From Panagrolaimus kolymaensis (taxonomy: Eukaryota > Nematoda > Chromadorea > Rhabditida > Panagrolaimidae), in contig JAJQJQ010000010.1 in assembly GCA_028622995.1 (NCBI GenBank), positions 1,426,001 to 1,490,000 on the forward strand: a stretch of 64,000 nt of DNA, given 5' to 3'. The notes under the pieces are model-generated. The model worked only from the letters and a program-made list of their open reading frames with translations, ran no database searches and had not been told where the DNA came from. Positions 23,603 through 36,355 of this stretch are shown one piece after another (the stretch's first letter is position 1; every line of letters starts with the position of its first letter). The position numbers and the translations under genes are program-made.

Positions 23603-26600
23603 TTATTGCATATACGAACAAAATTCTTGTTTTAGTTGTTCTAAACGCAATTGATCAAGTAAATCCAATTTTCGATATTCTGGATTATCCATGTATTTTT
23701 CTCTTAACATTGTATTCACTGCGCTTCCCCCTTGATCATCTTCTCCATCAGCGAAAGCAAAAATGTGATGATCATTATTTTCTATTCCCATATTGTCATT
23801 AAATGGATCCTCCGTATTGGCTGCTTCACTCCTCAACGTCCATGGCGACTCTTCCGAATCATACGGTAACGAAGGAGGCTGTTGAAAATGGTGTGAAAAA
23901 ATATTTTCATTTGCGTTGTTTGTCGAACTATAATTATCCAAAGAGGTATGTGCTTCGTTTAAATTTGTACAATCTAAAAATGAAACAAAAAAAATTTCTT
24001 GGTTTTTATACAACTTTTTTTTGTTGTCGCTAAACTAAAGTTCACCACCTACCATATTTATTATTTCTTTTATTCTTCTTTTTATTTTTTCCATTAAATT
24101 GACGTCTTTTATATAAAACACAAAAAGCAAAAAGTATGATAATTAAAGCGCAACCACAACTTAATGCAACGGTATTTCCAGCATTATCGTCTGAAAAAAA
24201 AAGAGTTATAGTTTAAGAAAAAGTGTACTTTTTCTTTGTTTTGGGCTTCCCAGAATAAATTTAATGAAGGTTAAAAACCCTTTTATTATATTTATAAAAT
24301 GAAAAGCTAAATTTTTGTAGTTTTAATTGGGTTCTTAACAGTAATATGTTTGCAATTTTTTTTTCTTTTGTAAAAGCTGTATCAAGAACAGGGATGAGCG
24401 GAAGTGACTTTTCCTTAAACGGAAGGAACCGGAAACGGAACCGAGGAAGTTCGGCGGAAGCGGAAACGGAAACGGAAATTAAAAATGCACGGAATTCCGC
24501 GGAAACGGAAACGGAACGGAAATTTCGTATTAGAATTTTCTTTTTTTAAGCTTACGCGGAAGCGGAAACGGAAGCGGAAATTAAAAATTTTTTTTACGGA
24601 AGCGGAAACGGAAACGGAAGCAAAAAAACCACGGAATTCCGCGGAAACGGAAACGGAAGCGGAATTCCGCTCATCCCTGATCAAGAAACCAAATATTTTG
24701 GTCGTCAAAAATTTTAAAATGCTTTGTTAAATGCAAATATTTCTATCACACACGTAACTTTGGAGTATTCCAAATTCTTTAATTTTTTATTCGCTTTTAT
24801 AAATATCTTAACCTCTGTTTTGATCTGACTTTTATAAATATTTTGGGATTTGTTTTGCTCTTTGGTGGGATTTAATATACATTTTTAAGTATAGTTGACT
24901 ATTTTAGAAAAGATTTATCATTTTTCTCAGATATTTATTTATGTAAGTGAATTCGAATATGCAAGGATTAAATTAATTTAGTCTCTGTAGGTTTATATCG
25001 CTTTTTTATATTTGTCTACTTACCATTTGCATACGACGCTCTGAAAATAGCTGAGGGCTCTGAATCAGGAAATGGATTTTTTGCACTTCTGATCGTTAAT
25101 TCCAAATTGGTTTTTGAATCGCTTGCTTTTGCTAAGATTTGCAATTGTAGTGGAAAATATGTTTTTTTCGTTTCTGCCTGTAAATATTTATAGTTAAATT
25201 TTTTAATCTTTATTTTTTTTGTCTCAAGTGTATTGTTTACCAATTCGGCAAAAGGTTGTTGTGAAGTCCGACGAAAGGCAATTTTGTAGGTTTCGGCATT
25301 TAAACTAGACTCCCAACGGAGTACATTATTTGAATCCAATGTAACTTTTTTTGGTGGCTCTGGTTTGCTGCATACTGAAAGAAAAAGAAATAAGAAAAAT
25401 AAGAAAAATACCAAAAAAATAATTGTACTTTTTTTACTAAGTAAATAACAGGTTTCTAAATATAAACTAATACTAACCGTTTTCAATACCCAAAGTGCAT
25501 AAAGTTTTTCCAAACTTATTATTTGCTTCTAAACGAAATTCATGAAATGAAAATGGCACATTTGTTTCAATTTTTGCATTTGTTTTGGTTTCAATATCTA
25601 TGACATTCCATTCTGTGAGTTCTTTTCCCGTAACATCCACTTCACGATGATGTAGGCGGAAGTTTTGTAAAGAATTACCATCATAACCAGGTGTAAATGA
25701 AACATTAAAACCTGTTTCACCCCAACATTGTATTAAACTTTCTATTGGACATTGAGGCCGGGTGTTCTAAAGAAAAAATTTCTTTTCATTAAACAATTTT
25801 ATTTCTATCTCTGTCGTCATAGTACATACTTTGACGTAAAGCATTAAATCATGATGTACGGTAGCCACAGCATTAGTGAGCACACATCGATAGTTACCGT
25901 AATCGGAATGTGAAATATTTGAAATTTGAAGTGATTTGGTCGGATATCGAACCTGAAAGAGCAAAATGAAAAAATAACAATCACACGCATGTGTTTTCAG
26001 CCTACACTCATGTTTGCGTTTGCATAAACTTAGTCATTTTTTTTTGATTTTATTATTCGAGAGAAAAAAGTGAATGAATGAATATTACTCACCATTTTTC
26101 TAAGCCAATATTGAACTGGAGGTGGATCACCAAAACCCGTGCATTCCATTGTAAAATTTTCTCCTTTGTTTACGTAAGCTACCGGTGGGGGTTTTTTAGA
26201 AAATATTGGAGGCTCTAAAATAATATTTTTTTTGTTATCTTCTTTTAAGATTAATTCCTGCTTTAGTAAAGGCTTAAAGAGCAGAGCAAAAAAATTACTG
26301 AGTTATTTTTTTGCTTTTTTAGCTCTTTGGATAATAAAGAAAAAAAGAAATGTTCAAAATGAAAACAAAAATTACCTGAGACTATTAGATGCATTTCAAG
26401 TACATCACTGCCTCCAATTGAGTTAAAAGCTTGACAACTATAAATTCCTGAATCATTATAAGTTGCTTTATAAATTTGTAAAGTTTGGCCTCTGGTTGGA
26501 TTCAATGGACGTCCATCTTTAATCCATTGTATAAATGTAGTTGGAGGATTTGAATCTACTTCGCAGCTGATAGTGCCATTCTGATTCATAGCAACAATAT

Positions 26601-29600
26601 AAACTCTTTTATTAGATGATTTTATTTTAGGTTTATCTGTATAAAAAAAAACGAGCTTTATTCTTTGATTTTTTTGTTTAGTCTTAATTGTTGCAAAAAT
26701 ATAAAACATCAAAGAATTTGTATTTGGGCGATTAATCATGCAATATGTAGTTACTTACATTGAACATCCAGATAAGCCTTAGATGTTGCAGATGTTTCAA
26801 AACCATTGTTCGCTTCGCATGTATACCAACCCATGTCATTATGATTAACAGAGCTAATTCCAAATTCCCCCTCCTTAAAAAATAATGGATATTTTTTATT
26901 TATACTTTTTATCTTTTTTTTGTTTATGAACTTTGCTTTTGAACGCTTATAAATTCCTTACCTGAATGTGAGATCGAAGACCGAGTTCTAATGCTGTAAC
27001 GGGAGTGCTTTCTCTAAACCAGTGATATGTTATATTTGCGGGATATCCAAAGGCTTCACAATGCCAAAATACACTTGAACCTTCGATTACTGTCTTATTT
27101 GAAAGTTCCTTTTTCATGCTTGCCCCATCTAAAAATTTTCCAAAACAACTTTAAAAAACATGAAAAATAATTTCATACTTGCAAGCAAAATAACAACAGT
27201 CTTTTGTGTAGTTCCTTCAAAATTTGTTGCATGGCAGGTGTATTCGCCCTATAACCCATGAAAAAAAACGTTACACTCAATAACAAAAAGAAAAAAACTA
27301 GTTGACATACAGTATCTTTTTGAATCAATTTTCCAAAGCTCAAAGTAGAATTAAGGCTGAAGACTCTGTTTGCCTAAAAACAAAAAACGTCACACAACTT
27401 TATGGCGCCTGTCAAATTTACTTTTGTCCAAACAACTTCAGGTGGAGGTATACCGTTTGCTTTACAATCAATTTCAAATTTTTCATTTTTGCTTACAAAA
27501 TATATTTGACCGGAATAAGGATTTGTGATTACGGGATTTGCTGAAATTAGATTATTACGTATTGCGCTTTCTTAAATTATTTATCTTCTTTTCATCTTAT
27601 CTCATCTTATTTCCTTTCAAATTATTTGGATTTCAAAAAGGTCAAATAAAAAAAATCATCTGCCGCAAAAACGAGTTTTTCTTTCCTTTTCTGGATGATA
27701 AAAAATTAATAAAATTAGGTTGACTTACAATAAACTGTTAATCGAAGTAATGCCCCAAATTCGGGTGATGCTTTAGCGTTTCGAGTGAATTTTGTTAAAA
27801 CACATTGATATGTCGCATGATCAGTTTCATTAACCGCATGAAAAGTGATTCCAAGATTTGATGCTCTTGCAAGGCGGCCTAAAAAAAGTGACAATTAGAA
27901 GATTGGATTAGTCAAGGTCATATTCCCAATAACCGAATTAAAAGCATTTTCTTGAAAAACATATCATTTTTTTGGTGCATCCGAAAATTGCGTATCATCA
28001 TCGTCTTTGCCCTAAATTGTTTGGTTGCTTTGTTTAATTTTTTGATCCGACGATGGATGACCATTTAAAAAACCCCTAGGGTATATTAATTTTTTTAATG
28101 ACCGATTTTATTTTTTGCGCATTATGTTTTGAATAAAAATAAAAAAGTTCAATTAGAGGTTAGATTAACGCCAATTCGCTAAAAAAAATATAAAATAAGA
28201 AAAGATTTCCTTTTTATTTAACATCATTTTGACAAAATTTTTACCTCAAAAATGGAAAAGGTCAAACAACACAAAAAAACGGATGGAAAGAAGAAAAAAA
28301 AAACAAAGCAAAAAATACAGTTAATTGGTTGGTTATACATACGTATTTTTATACTCGTTTTTTTCACTTTCTCCGGTTTTCTTTTATTTATTAGAAAACT
28401 TTTTTTTCAATATTTTTTTTTTGTTTTTACCGGTTTACAATTGCCACGACGACCTTTACGTCGTCATACACTTTCACAAAAGAAAAGGATAGTATTGAGA
28501 GGCCCAAAAAACCCGTTGAAAAGGAAATGTTAAAGAATAAGAAGGAGTTAGTCGATTCATATCAAAGAAATTGTTTGTGAAAAGAAGAAGTTACAGTTTG
28601 TAAATTAACAACACCTTTGAGACCGATCAAAAAATGGATGTGTTTACAATCTTCTTTTTTTTATTGTATGTTTCGTAGTTTTGTCTTTTATCGACTTTGA
28701 GCATTTCTTATAATACTTCAAAATCATTATTAAAACAACAAGCTTATCTAAATCGGGAGTTATGAAATGAGTAAAATCTAGGAATAAGTAGAATAACAAA
28801 AGCCATCAATGTCGTTGTTTGTCTTAAATTTTTAGAGCTTATTTTGTTTGTTTGGTCATGAACATTCAAAATATGTTAAAATAAATAGATGATCTTATAA
28901 GAAGTAAAAAATATCCTAATAGAGTATTTTTTGAATGGAGATTACTGTAATTTAAAAAAATTCAAATGTCGAAAAAGAAGAAAATCGGTTTAAAGTAAAA
29001 TGAAATGTTAATCAAAAAAATTTTAAACCAAAAAAGTGCTTTGATTAATATCCTTTTCTTTAATGTATGCCATTTTTAAAAGTAAATTTAATTTTGTAAG
29101 ATATATGAACCAATGTATCTATATGTATTATTTATAATATAAGTGTCCCTATTTATCCGATACTATGTCATTTTTTCTTTCGTTTATCATAACCTTGTAA
29201 CATAGATCTATGGCATGACGCCAAATCATCAGATCTAGACAAGAAATTTCTCTATTTTTCTCTTTCATAATTATAGCTTCGAGCAAAGAAAAAAAAGTTG
29301 TTTATCGCAAAAACAAATATCGTAATATCCCTAAAAAATGAAAAATAAAAATAAAAACGAAAGTTTAAATTGTATTTTGTTTTCATTTTCACGCCCCTTT
29401 GGGTACTTTTCTTCTTTTTTTGAGTATTAAATAAAGGCGGAGCCGGATCTGAGGAAAGGGTGTCAGTTACTAAAAGAGGAATAAATTTCTCGTTTTTGAC
29501 CAGTGTTTGGTGTTGGTTTTATCAAATGAAGTAAGAGTAGGTGAAGAAGGAAAGGAGCGTGCGTGAAACTGCGAAAGATATGAGCTAAATGGGGAGATAA

Positions 29601-32600
29601 GTTGTTTATTCAATTTCATGCATATCCAAAAAAACATCCTGGATTCTTTCTTGTTTGTTTGTTTTTTTTTCTCCGCGCATTTCAGAAGTGAAAGTTACGA
29701 TACTTTTCGTTTCATTCATTGAAAATTTTTTGTTATTTTAAAGTTACTCACTTTTTCTAATTTTTTTTTTGAGCAAAACAAATCCCGCAATCATCTTTTT
29801 TCTTCTCAATTTGTTTGTTTATTAGGGGTTAAAAGCTGAGACAATAAACCATATTACTGCTCTTTTTTACTTTTTTTCTCTCTTTCTTCATTTACAAGCT
29901 GTTTAGCAAACGCTACCGGACTCTTAAAGTTAAACGTTTTCCCTCTCATCTCTCTCTCTCTTTGTCTCTATCTTTGCTAGAGTCTAAAAAACTTTTGACC
30001 GGTAAACTAACTTTTAGCAATCATTAGTACACAAACTTCACTTTTTATCTACCATTTATTTGTTGTTTCGGCAAAATAAAAATCAGAGAAACAAAACAAA
30101 AAACGCACCTTTGCAAAGGGTTAAAGCTTTGACAATGAATGTATTTTTCGAGGACGACGTCCTGTGTTTTTATACCCTCGGTTTAATTGTTAAAAAATAA
30201 TGATTTTGTTTTTTGCACTAAAAAAAGTAACAACAACAGCTTCCCAAATTGCAAACCCCTTTTTTTTCTACTTGATTCATAGGAATATATATTTGAGCTA
30301 AAAGGTCGTTGCGCGGATCAAAAAATAAAGAGAGATATATTTTGACACACAAATTCTGGGTGGGGGCAGTTGTCTAGGAACCAAATCATTGCAACAATCA
30401 TTCTTTAGTCAGAGCAAGAGCTTACACGCAAATACACAAGAGAGAGAAAAAAATCAAATATATTTCAATATGATAAATATTTGAAATACATCAAAAAAGC
30501 TTTTCTTTTTTTGCTCATAAAAAATGCAACAAAATTGTCGATATCTAAAGCATCTCTTTTTTTTTTTGACCTTTCCAACTTTATTCTCTTACCTTCTATT
30601 TTTTCTTGCAAAATTCTTTAAACGTGAATTTCTTTATATCGACTTTTTTTATTTTCTTTGAAAAATCGTGGGTTTTAAATATGAATTTTTTGTATGTTTT
30701 TTTAAACTCATTTTTACGCCTATTCTTTTTTCAGAAAGGAAGTAACATCCTCCTTCAAAACCTGCAACAATCGCTTTCTTGGTGGTGTCGATAACCAAGC
30801 AACAACAGCAGCAGCAGTCAGCCAGGGTGCGCAACAAAGCATCATCCATCTCAATCGTCGTCGTTTTCGTCCCACCCCAAAAGCGGTGGTTCCTTCCTCT
30901 TCTATCATCCTCTTCGTTCAACGACCCAGCTTTTTTCTTTTTTTTCTTCTTCTTTGAATTGCGGGTTGCTTTGTCGTTGCCGTTGATTGGTTTTGGTATT
31001 GCCATTGTTGATTCATTGAATTAATAATCCAACATTATTATTATTACCAGCCGTGACATTTATTTTAAAATTTTGCGACGAATTCGATTGATTCTCTAAT
31101 TTATCAACAAATTTGCTGCTTTATTTGTCAACCAAAAAACCTCAACGATCAAAAAAAACCTTTTTAACATTAAAAAAGGATATTGAGTAGCAGCTTAATT
31201 TTCGTTACTTAAAAAGCTATAATTTCTCTTCCGCATTTATATATTTTTTAAAATATATTTATTTCGATTAGAGCATCATCTTGACGCCCAAAAGTTATTT
31301 CATTTTATTTTAACCTACTTCCTCTTTTTTTCTTTATTCAATTCATTTCATCCCGCAGTTCATCTCAAATTTTTTTTTGTTGCTCTCGACTTTTTCCACT
31401 CAACAACCAACAACTACCCCATCAAAATTTGTGCAATCATTTTACCAATAAAATCAATTTCAATTAAAAATCTTAATTCATCCATTCCGATAATTTATTT
31501 TATTTTTTATTTTATTTTTTAAAATTATTATTATATTATGTCAATATTGATTACGGTCAAAATGCTACTTATTGTTGTATTTATTTTAACTTATGCTAAT
31601 GGTGCCGCGGTGGATCAATGTTGTCGAAAACATCAAGTTCCAGATATTTGTGTTAAAACCCTTTGCAATCCATCTAGCCCACCTGGAGATTTTGATGTAT
31701 ATGATATTTTTGAAAGAAGAAATAACTGCTCAAAACATTTAAAAACTATTGCGCAGTGTCTTGCAGATGGAAGAAATCATTCACATTGTTGCGAAACGGA
31801 AGCAAAAGATCGAGAAGAAAATGCATGTTTTGGTCTGTGTCAAGGCGAAGGTCTTGAAGATGCTCCATGGACGGGATATCAAACGTGTATAGCGATAAAT
31901 CTTCCTACCATGTTTACATGCTTTCAAAAGGGTTATGATAATATTCCATCTGCGCCTCAAAGACTTATTCCAGAAATTATTCCATCCAAACCTATTCAAT
32001 TATCATGGGAGGCACCACTTATAAATTCAGATCTCGCCCATTATTATCAAGTTGTATGTGTTGAAAATGATTCCACAATAAATACAAATGCTAAAATAGT
32101 GAAAGAAACTCGTTCAATGCATGTTACTTTGGATGATTTACAACCTGGAACCAAATATTATTGTTATGCCATTGCAGTGGCTCGAGATGGCAAAAGAAAA
32201 TCATTAGCTTCAGAAAAAGTTCATTTTCAAACAGCAGGAAGTGCTCCACGAATGTTTGCATATCGTGAAATTGTAAGTTCACCCAAAAACGCTGTTTCTG
32301 CTATTCTCGCATGCCGATTTCAAATTAGTGGAGTCACTCATTCAAAATTACGCTTAGAATGGCATCGTCGACAAGGGAAATCCTTTAAACAACTTGAAGG
32401 AGCCCGTTACAATTTAACCCATTATGTTTCTTCATTTGGTAAACCCCGAGAATATGTGACAACTCTTGAAATACGAAACACCAATCAAGATGATTATGCA
32501 ACCTATCGATGCCATGTATCATATGAATTTGGGACAGCTCATGCAGATGTTCAACTTGTTCAAGCAGAAACCAGTCGGCCTGACACTCGACCTCCAGATA

Positions 32601-35600
32601 CTCCATTTGCTTGTTGCAAATATCATGGAGTTGAAACACGTTGCATGAATATGTGTGGATTGGAAAATGAAGTTCGACGTTCACCAAATATTCCACAAAA
32701 TTGCAGCACTGAAATTGGCAAAGTTTTATCATGCGCCATGCCAGCTGTGGATGATAGTGCTTGTTGTTTGCGGGCTCGAGTTCCTAGAGCTTGCATGTAT
32801 TTATGTGATAGTCAAATACCACCAAGTAATGAAATGCCTGCAATATGTAAAAATCATTTGGACGATGTGGTGGAATGTCGATATAATGGTGCTCTCAAAC
32901 GTCCATCTGCTCCAAAAGATGTTAAAGTTTCATCAAGTTCTGATGCCCAAGTGGTTCTAAGCTGGAAAGATGCTGAACGAGTTGAAGTCTATCATGTTTA
33001 TTGGAGGAAACATCACGCAATTTGGGATAAAAAATCTATCACAAGCACTAGTAAAACTATAAATGGCGCAGATGAAGTTGTTGTGGTTGCAGCTAATACT
33101 TATGGCCTCTCTCAACCCGTTAAACTATCACTTATAAATAATAAATGGCATAGAGGTTAATATTAATTTCATTAAAAAGTCTATTTTTGTATTTTATTGT
33201 TTTCTCTTTTTTCGCTTTCATCTATTTTTATTGTCTCAGGGTTTCCGATACGAGCTTAATTTCTTTAAAAAAACATACATACAATATTTCCTAAAACATT
33301 CTTTACACTTTTATGTAGAAATTTTTTTGTTGGTATATTTATCACTGGTTACTATTATAATTATTATTTAGTATTTTTAATTTATTTCTCACACTTTTTT
33401 TTGTGTTTTTATCGTTGTTGTTGTTGTTTATTGTCGTCGTCAGCAATTACATTTTTCCGAAGCATTCCATTTTACCCTTGTTTTAACTCTTTTGTTTCTG
33501 TTGCAATAGCCCTTAATTTTTACAACCTCTTTACTCTCAAAAAATTATAATTATTATTTTTTTATTATATGGGTTTCATAATTATGAAAAAAGGCATTGT
33601 TTCTACTTTGTCCTACTTGATTCTATTATTCATTGTTGAGAAAAAATGCGGGCCATCCTTTTCTTTGCAATGAAAAAAAAAGCGTCATCACTCAATAAAT
33701 ATTTTTTGTCTGGGACGCGAGCGTGTATTGTTGCATTTTTTGCATTTCGTCTGAGCAAAGATTTTATTTGTGTCTATAAAAATCCCTCTTTTTTGTTTAA
33801 AAATTTTCTTTGTAGTCTGTTATTAGAGTTTATTTGTAATGATTAGAAGAAAAAAATAATAAAATGTAAATTTTAAACTAAAGAACTACAATTCGGCTTC
33901 AAACATCCTACAATGGAGATTTACTTTGTTTATTATTAAAAATAAAGAAAGAAAATAGAGGACAAAAAAGTGGCGACTGGGCAACCCTAAGTTTTTTCTC
34001 TCATTTGTCAATAAAAATCAAGCCTCATTTTTTTGACGACATTTATGTTGTCTGGCAATGTCAAATCTTATTTACATTTTTTTCTTAATTGATCTTTGCG
34101 ATCTGTGGGGCCATCATATTATTTGTTTCAATATTCAATAAAAACGGTGGAGAAAAAGAAAGGCGCAAAAGAAGGTCGACGACGTCTAGTGGCGAGACGA
34201 ACGGTGGAATAGATAGATGAAAAGGTGATAAATTTTCCACGTTTGCATGCAGCAGCAGAAACAAAGCGAAGCAATAAATAAATGCGCGATTGTTCCATTT
34301 TGAATTATGGGTGTCGGTGGTGAGACATTTAACGCCTTAATATGGTGCTAAATTGATTTATTGCAGACACGCATTTCTTTTTTTGTACTTTTATGCAAAA
34401 AAAAAAGAAATAAAAAAAGAAAAAAGAGAAGTTAAAGTAAAGCAAAGCAAAAATTGTTTATGGTTTATTTTGTTTTGTTATAAAAAATGAAGTAAAATGA
34501 AAATCGTCTTTTTTGTACATTTTAAAATCTGTTTGTTAATTTCTTTTGTACAAAAAACAAAAATCGAGGTACAAGTTCAATGCCCCTGATAAAATTAACA
34601 ACCATGTGACTTGACTTTTTTGGAAAAACTATGTAACTGTAAATCTGCGAAAAAAGAAGATGATCAATTTCCTTGTCATTGAACAATTACATCTCAACTT
34701 TTTTAAAACAAATGTCTTTTTTGTGTACAAAAACGAGCACTCGATTTATTTTGTTTTTTTAGAAAATAACAAAAAAATTTGTACAGTTAAGAAACTTTTT
34801 TCCATGTGTCTTCAGGGTGGTTGAGTATTTTTATAAAATCTCCCGCGTAAAAAAAAATAAAGTTTAGCAGTGACGACGAACTTTTCCAAAAAAGGTCAAG
34901 ATCGTCGTCCTAGAGATAATCAAAAGAGACAACAATAATTTTGTTTTTTTCCTTCCTTCTTTTTTCTTTAAATTTAAAAATTGGCAAAATAAAATACTCA
35001 TGTCGAAAAAGGTAAAAAAAATAACCCTCACATCGGCGCCATTCATTTCATTTTTTTTTCAAGGTTTCATTAAAATTAAAACACAAAATTTTTTCAACGA
35101 AAATAATATAGTAAGAAAGTTTTCTTCTAAAGTTATCAACAAAGAGATTAAAAACAGGTATTTTACAAAATAACTGTTTGAAAAAGAAAAAAGTTTTTTT
35201 TATTCCAACTTTTTTTCTTTTCTTTTCAAAAAGGTGTGGTAACAAAAGTTTTCTTTTCTTATATCAAATGAGGATATTCAAAGAATTAAACAACTCCAAA
35301 AAAAGCTTAAGAAAACAAATAAAAATAAAATGTGACTACTCACCTTGAAGTTCATCAACGGTAAACCCGGGATCATTTACGTATGCATTGAAAATTAATG
35401 ATCCTTCTTTCCGCCATTCTAATTCGTAATTACCATTTGGCGGTATTGGCAAATCACAAGGTAATGTAATAGGTTGTTGAGACTTAGCCCAAATTGTTTT
35501 TACCATTTCTCGAAAAATCAAAATAAAAAATAGTAATAAAAAGTTTATATTTGCAATAAATAAAAAACAACAAAAAATAAAACGCAATATAAAAAAAGTT

Positions 35601-35620
35601 AAGCCAATTATATTATCCAC
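23603..35620 (-). CDS. Ig/fibronectin-III transmembrane cell-adhesion receptor
   Basis: Single-pass surface receptor of the echinoid/nephrin/IGCM type. Exons: 35620-35344, 27878-27729, 27540-27422, 27373-27311, 27248-27179, 27128-26962, 26873-26759, 26636-26376, 26214-26093, 25952-25830, 25766-25478, 25374-25241, 25177-25024, 24190-24053 and 23973-23603, giving 850 residues. Five Ig domains follow the N-terminal hydrophobic stretch, each with a D.G.Y.C-type motif (DHATYQC, GEYTCHA, MGWYTCEA, SGIYSCQA, YGNYRCV). Two FnIII-like domains (residues about 490-680) come next, then a TM segment (TVALSCGCALIIILFAFCVL), a basic stop-transfer and a cytoplasmic tail of about 130 residues. The first Ig domain is split by a 7.5 kb intron carrying an antisense gene. 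The start is uncertain because the first 45 residues are very hydrophobic and an upstream signal exon could exist. Confidence 0.82.
24389..24679. mobile_element. hAT-like MITE with internal CGGAAA repeats
   Basis: A 291-bp element begins CAGGGATGAGCGGAA and ends with the exact reverse complement TTCCGCTCATCCCTG. It is flanked on both sides by the 8-bp direct repeat ATCAAGAA (24381-24388 and 24680-24687). CAGGG-type termini with an 8-bp target duplication are typical of the hAT superfamily. The interior is a degenerate array of GGAAACGGAAGC-like units, GC-richer than its surroundings, with GGAATTCCGCGG palindromes. It lies in an intron of the Ig/FnIII receptor. It has no transposase ORF; the open frames inside it are repeat artefacts. 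Confidence 0.9.
27879..31537. other. Large receptor intron, 3' half (upstream of nested gene)
   Basis: Intronic DNA of the minus-strand Ig receptor; on the plus strand it is the 5' flank of the nested DB/FnIII/Ig gene. AT-rich with microsatellite-like runs and a CAACAACAGCAGCAGCAG stretch near 30800. No supported exon. Confidence 0.45.
31538..33160 (+). CDS. Secreted DB-module / FnIII / Ig protein (C25G4.10-like), intronless
   Basis: Secreted or extracellular-matrix protein of a nematode family combining cysteine-rich DB modules with fibronectin-III and Ig domains. The 540 codons form one uninterrupted exon. A signal peptide (MLLIVVFILTYANGA, after a short lead) precedes a first DB module at about 25-125 (starting DQCCRKHQVPDIC). 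An FnIII domain follows at about 130-232 (PGTKYYCYAIAVA), an Ig domain at about 235-345 (DDYATYRCHVSYEFG), a second DB module at about 360-450 (FACCKYHG, DSACCLRARVPRAC) and a final FnIII-like domain at about 455-535. It lies antisense inside the first intron of the Ig/FnIII receptor. Being intronless in an intron-dense region suggests possible retroposition, though the coding sequence is intact. Molecular function is unknown. Confidence 0.88.
   Translation: MSILITVKMLLIVVFILTYANGAAVDQCCRKHQVPDICVKTLCNPSSPPGDFDVYDIFERRNNCSKHLKTIAQCLADGRNHSHCCETEAKDREENACFGLCQGEGLEDAPWTGYQTCIAINLPTMFTCFQKGYDNIPSAPQRLIPEIIPSKPIQLSWEAPLINSDLAHYYQVVCVENDSTINTNAKIVKETRSMHVTLDDLQPGTKYYCYAIAVARDGKRKSLASEKVHFQTAGSAPRMFAYREIVSSPKNAVSAILACRFQISGVTHSKLRLEWHRRQGKSFKQLEGARYNLTHYVSSFGKPREYVTTLEIRNTNQDDYATYRCHVSYEFGTAHADVQLVQAETSRPDTRPPDTPFACCKYHGVETRCMNMCGLENEVRRSPNIPQNCSTEIGKVLSCAMPAVDDSACCLRARVPRACMYLCDSQIPPSNEMPAICKNHLDDVVECRYNGALKRPSAPKDVKVSSSSDAQVVLSWKDAERVEVYHVYWRKHHAIWDKKSITSTSKTINGADEVVVVAANTYGLSQPVKLSLINNKWHRG
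33161..35343. other. Large receptor intron, 5' half
   Basis: About 2.2 kb between the nested gene and the first receptor exon. It contains the 3' UTR of the nested gene, poly-A/T runs and small GTC/GAC clusters near 33436 and 34176. No supported exon or RNA. Confidence 0.4.
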
Positions 35621-36355
35621 AATAGTGAAGAATCCGGAAGAAAAAAAAATAAAGGAAAGAAGTACTTTGGAAATACTTGAAAGGTCAACGACAGACGCGC
35701 ACTCATTTCCCTCACTCTCTTTATTTTTTTGTGGTCAGCTGGTCAGTTTTTGAGAGTCAATGAGCTTTTTCCCTTCTTCTTCTGCCTCTGGAATAGCTTT
35801 TTTTGTGGTTACTGCTTGTTTGACTGTCATCATCATCGGCCATCACTTTCTTTTTTTTTCTTCGTTCAGGCGTGCCAAACTCGATGGTAATGAGCTAGAC
35901 GGCTGTTGTCAAAATTGATGTATTCACGCGCCATTCAATTTGGTCAAATGTCGTTGCTAACTTTTATTTTATTTTTGTTGGAATTGTTTCTTGTCGTCGT
36001 CGTTGTCGGCGACGTCCAACAATGGATGAATTGTTTTGTCAATGAATTTTAAAGTAGGACTTTCTCTTTCAATAAAAAAATAATGAAAATAAAGCACTTG
36101 ATGATGATGGGTTAGAACAAAAAAAATTATTGTTGCTTATGCGTCTTTTTTATTAGATTAATTTGTTAAAAAACATTGATTAACACACAAAAAACAGCAA
36201 ACTAAAAAGAAACAAACTAAACAGAAGCAAACTAAAAAGAAGCAATAAAATGGATTTGATTTATGAGAGGTCAAAACGAAGAAACAATTTTATTGGTTTT
36301 TTAGTTGAAAGGGCTTTTTGATTCCATCAAGTAAAAACAAGTTTTGTTTTATCAT
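35621..36355. other. Spacer between receptor first exon and MEIS-domain gene
   Basis: About 730 bp expected to hold the receptor promoter. It has GTCGTCGTCGTTGTCGGCGACG near 35995 and short AAACTAAAAAGAAGC-like tandem units near 36190-36245. No coding exon is recognised. Confidence 0.4.

Noticed and set aside
24415..24708. Open frames of about 80-97 codons on both strands with Arg/Lys/Glu or Phe/Arg repeats
   Set aside because: They are translations of the CGGAAA array inside the hAT-like MITE.
30649..31024. ORFs with poly-Lys and poly-Cys or poly-Gln runs
   Set aside because: They arise from A-rich and CAG/CAA low-complexity DNA in the 5' flank of the nested gene; no splice or homology support.
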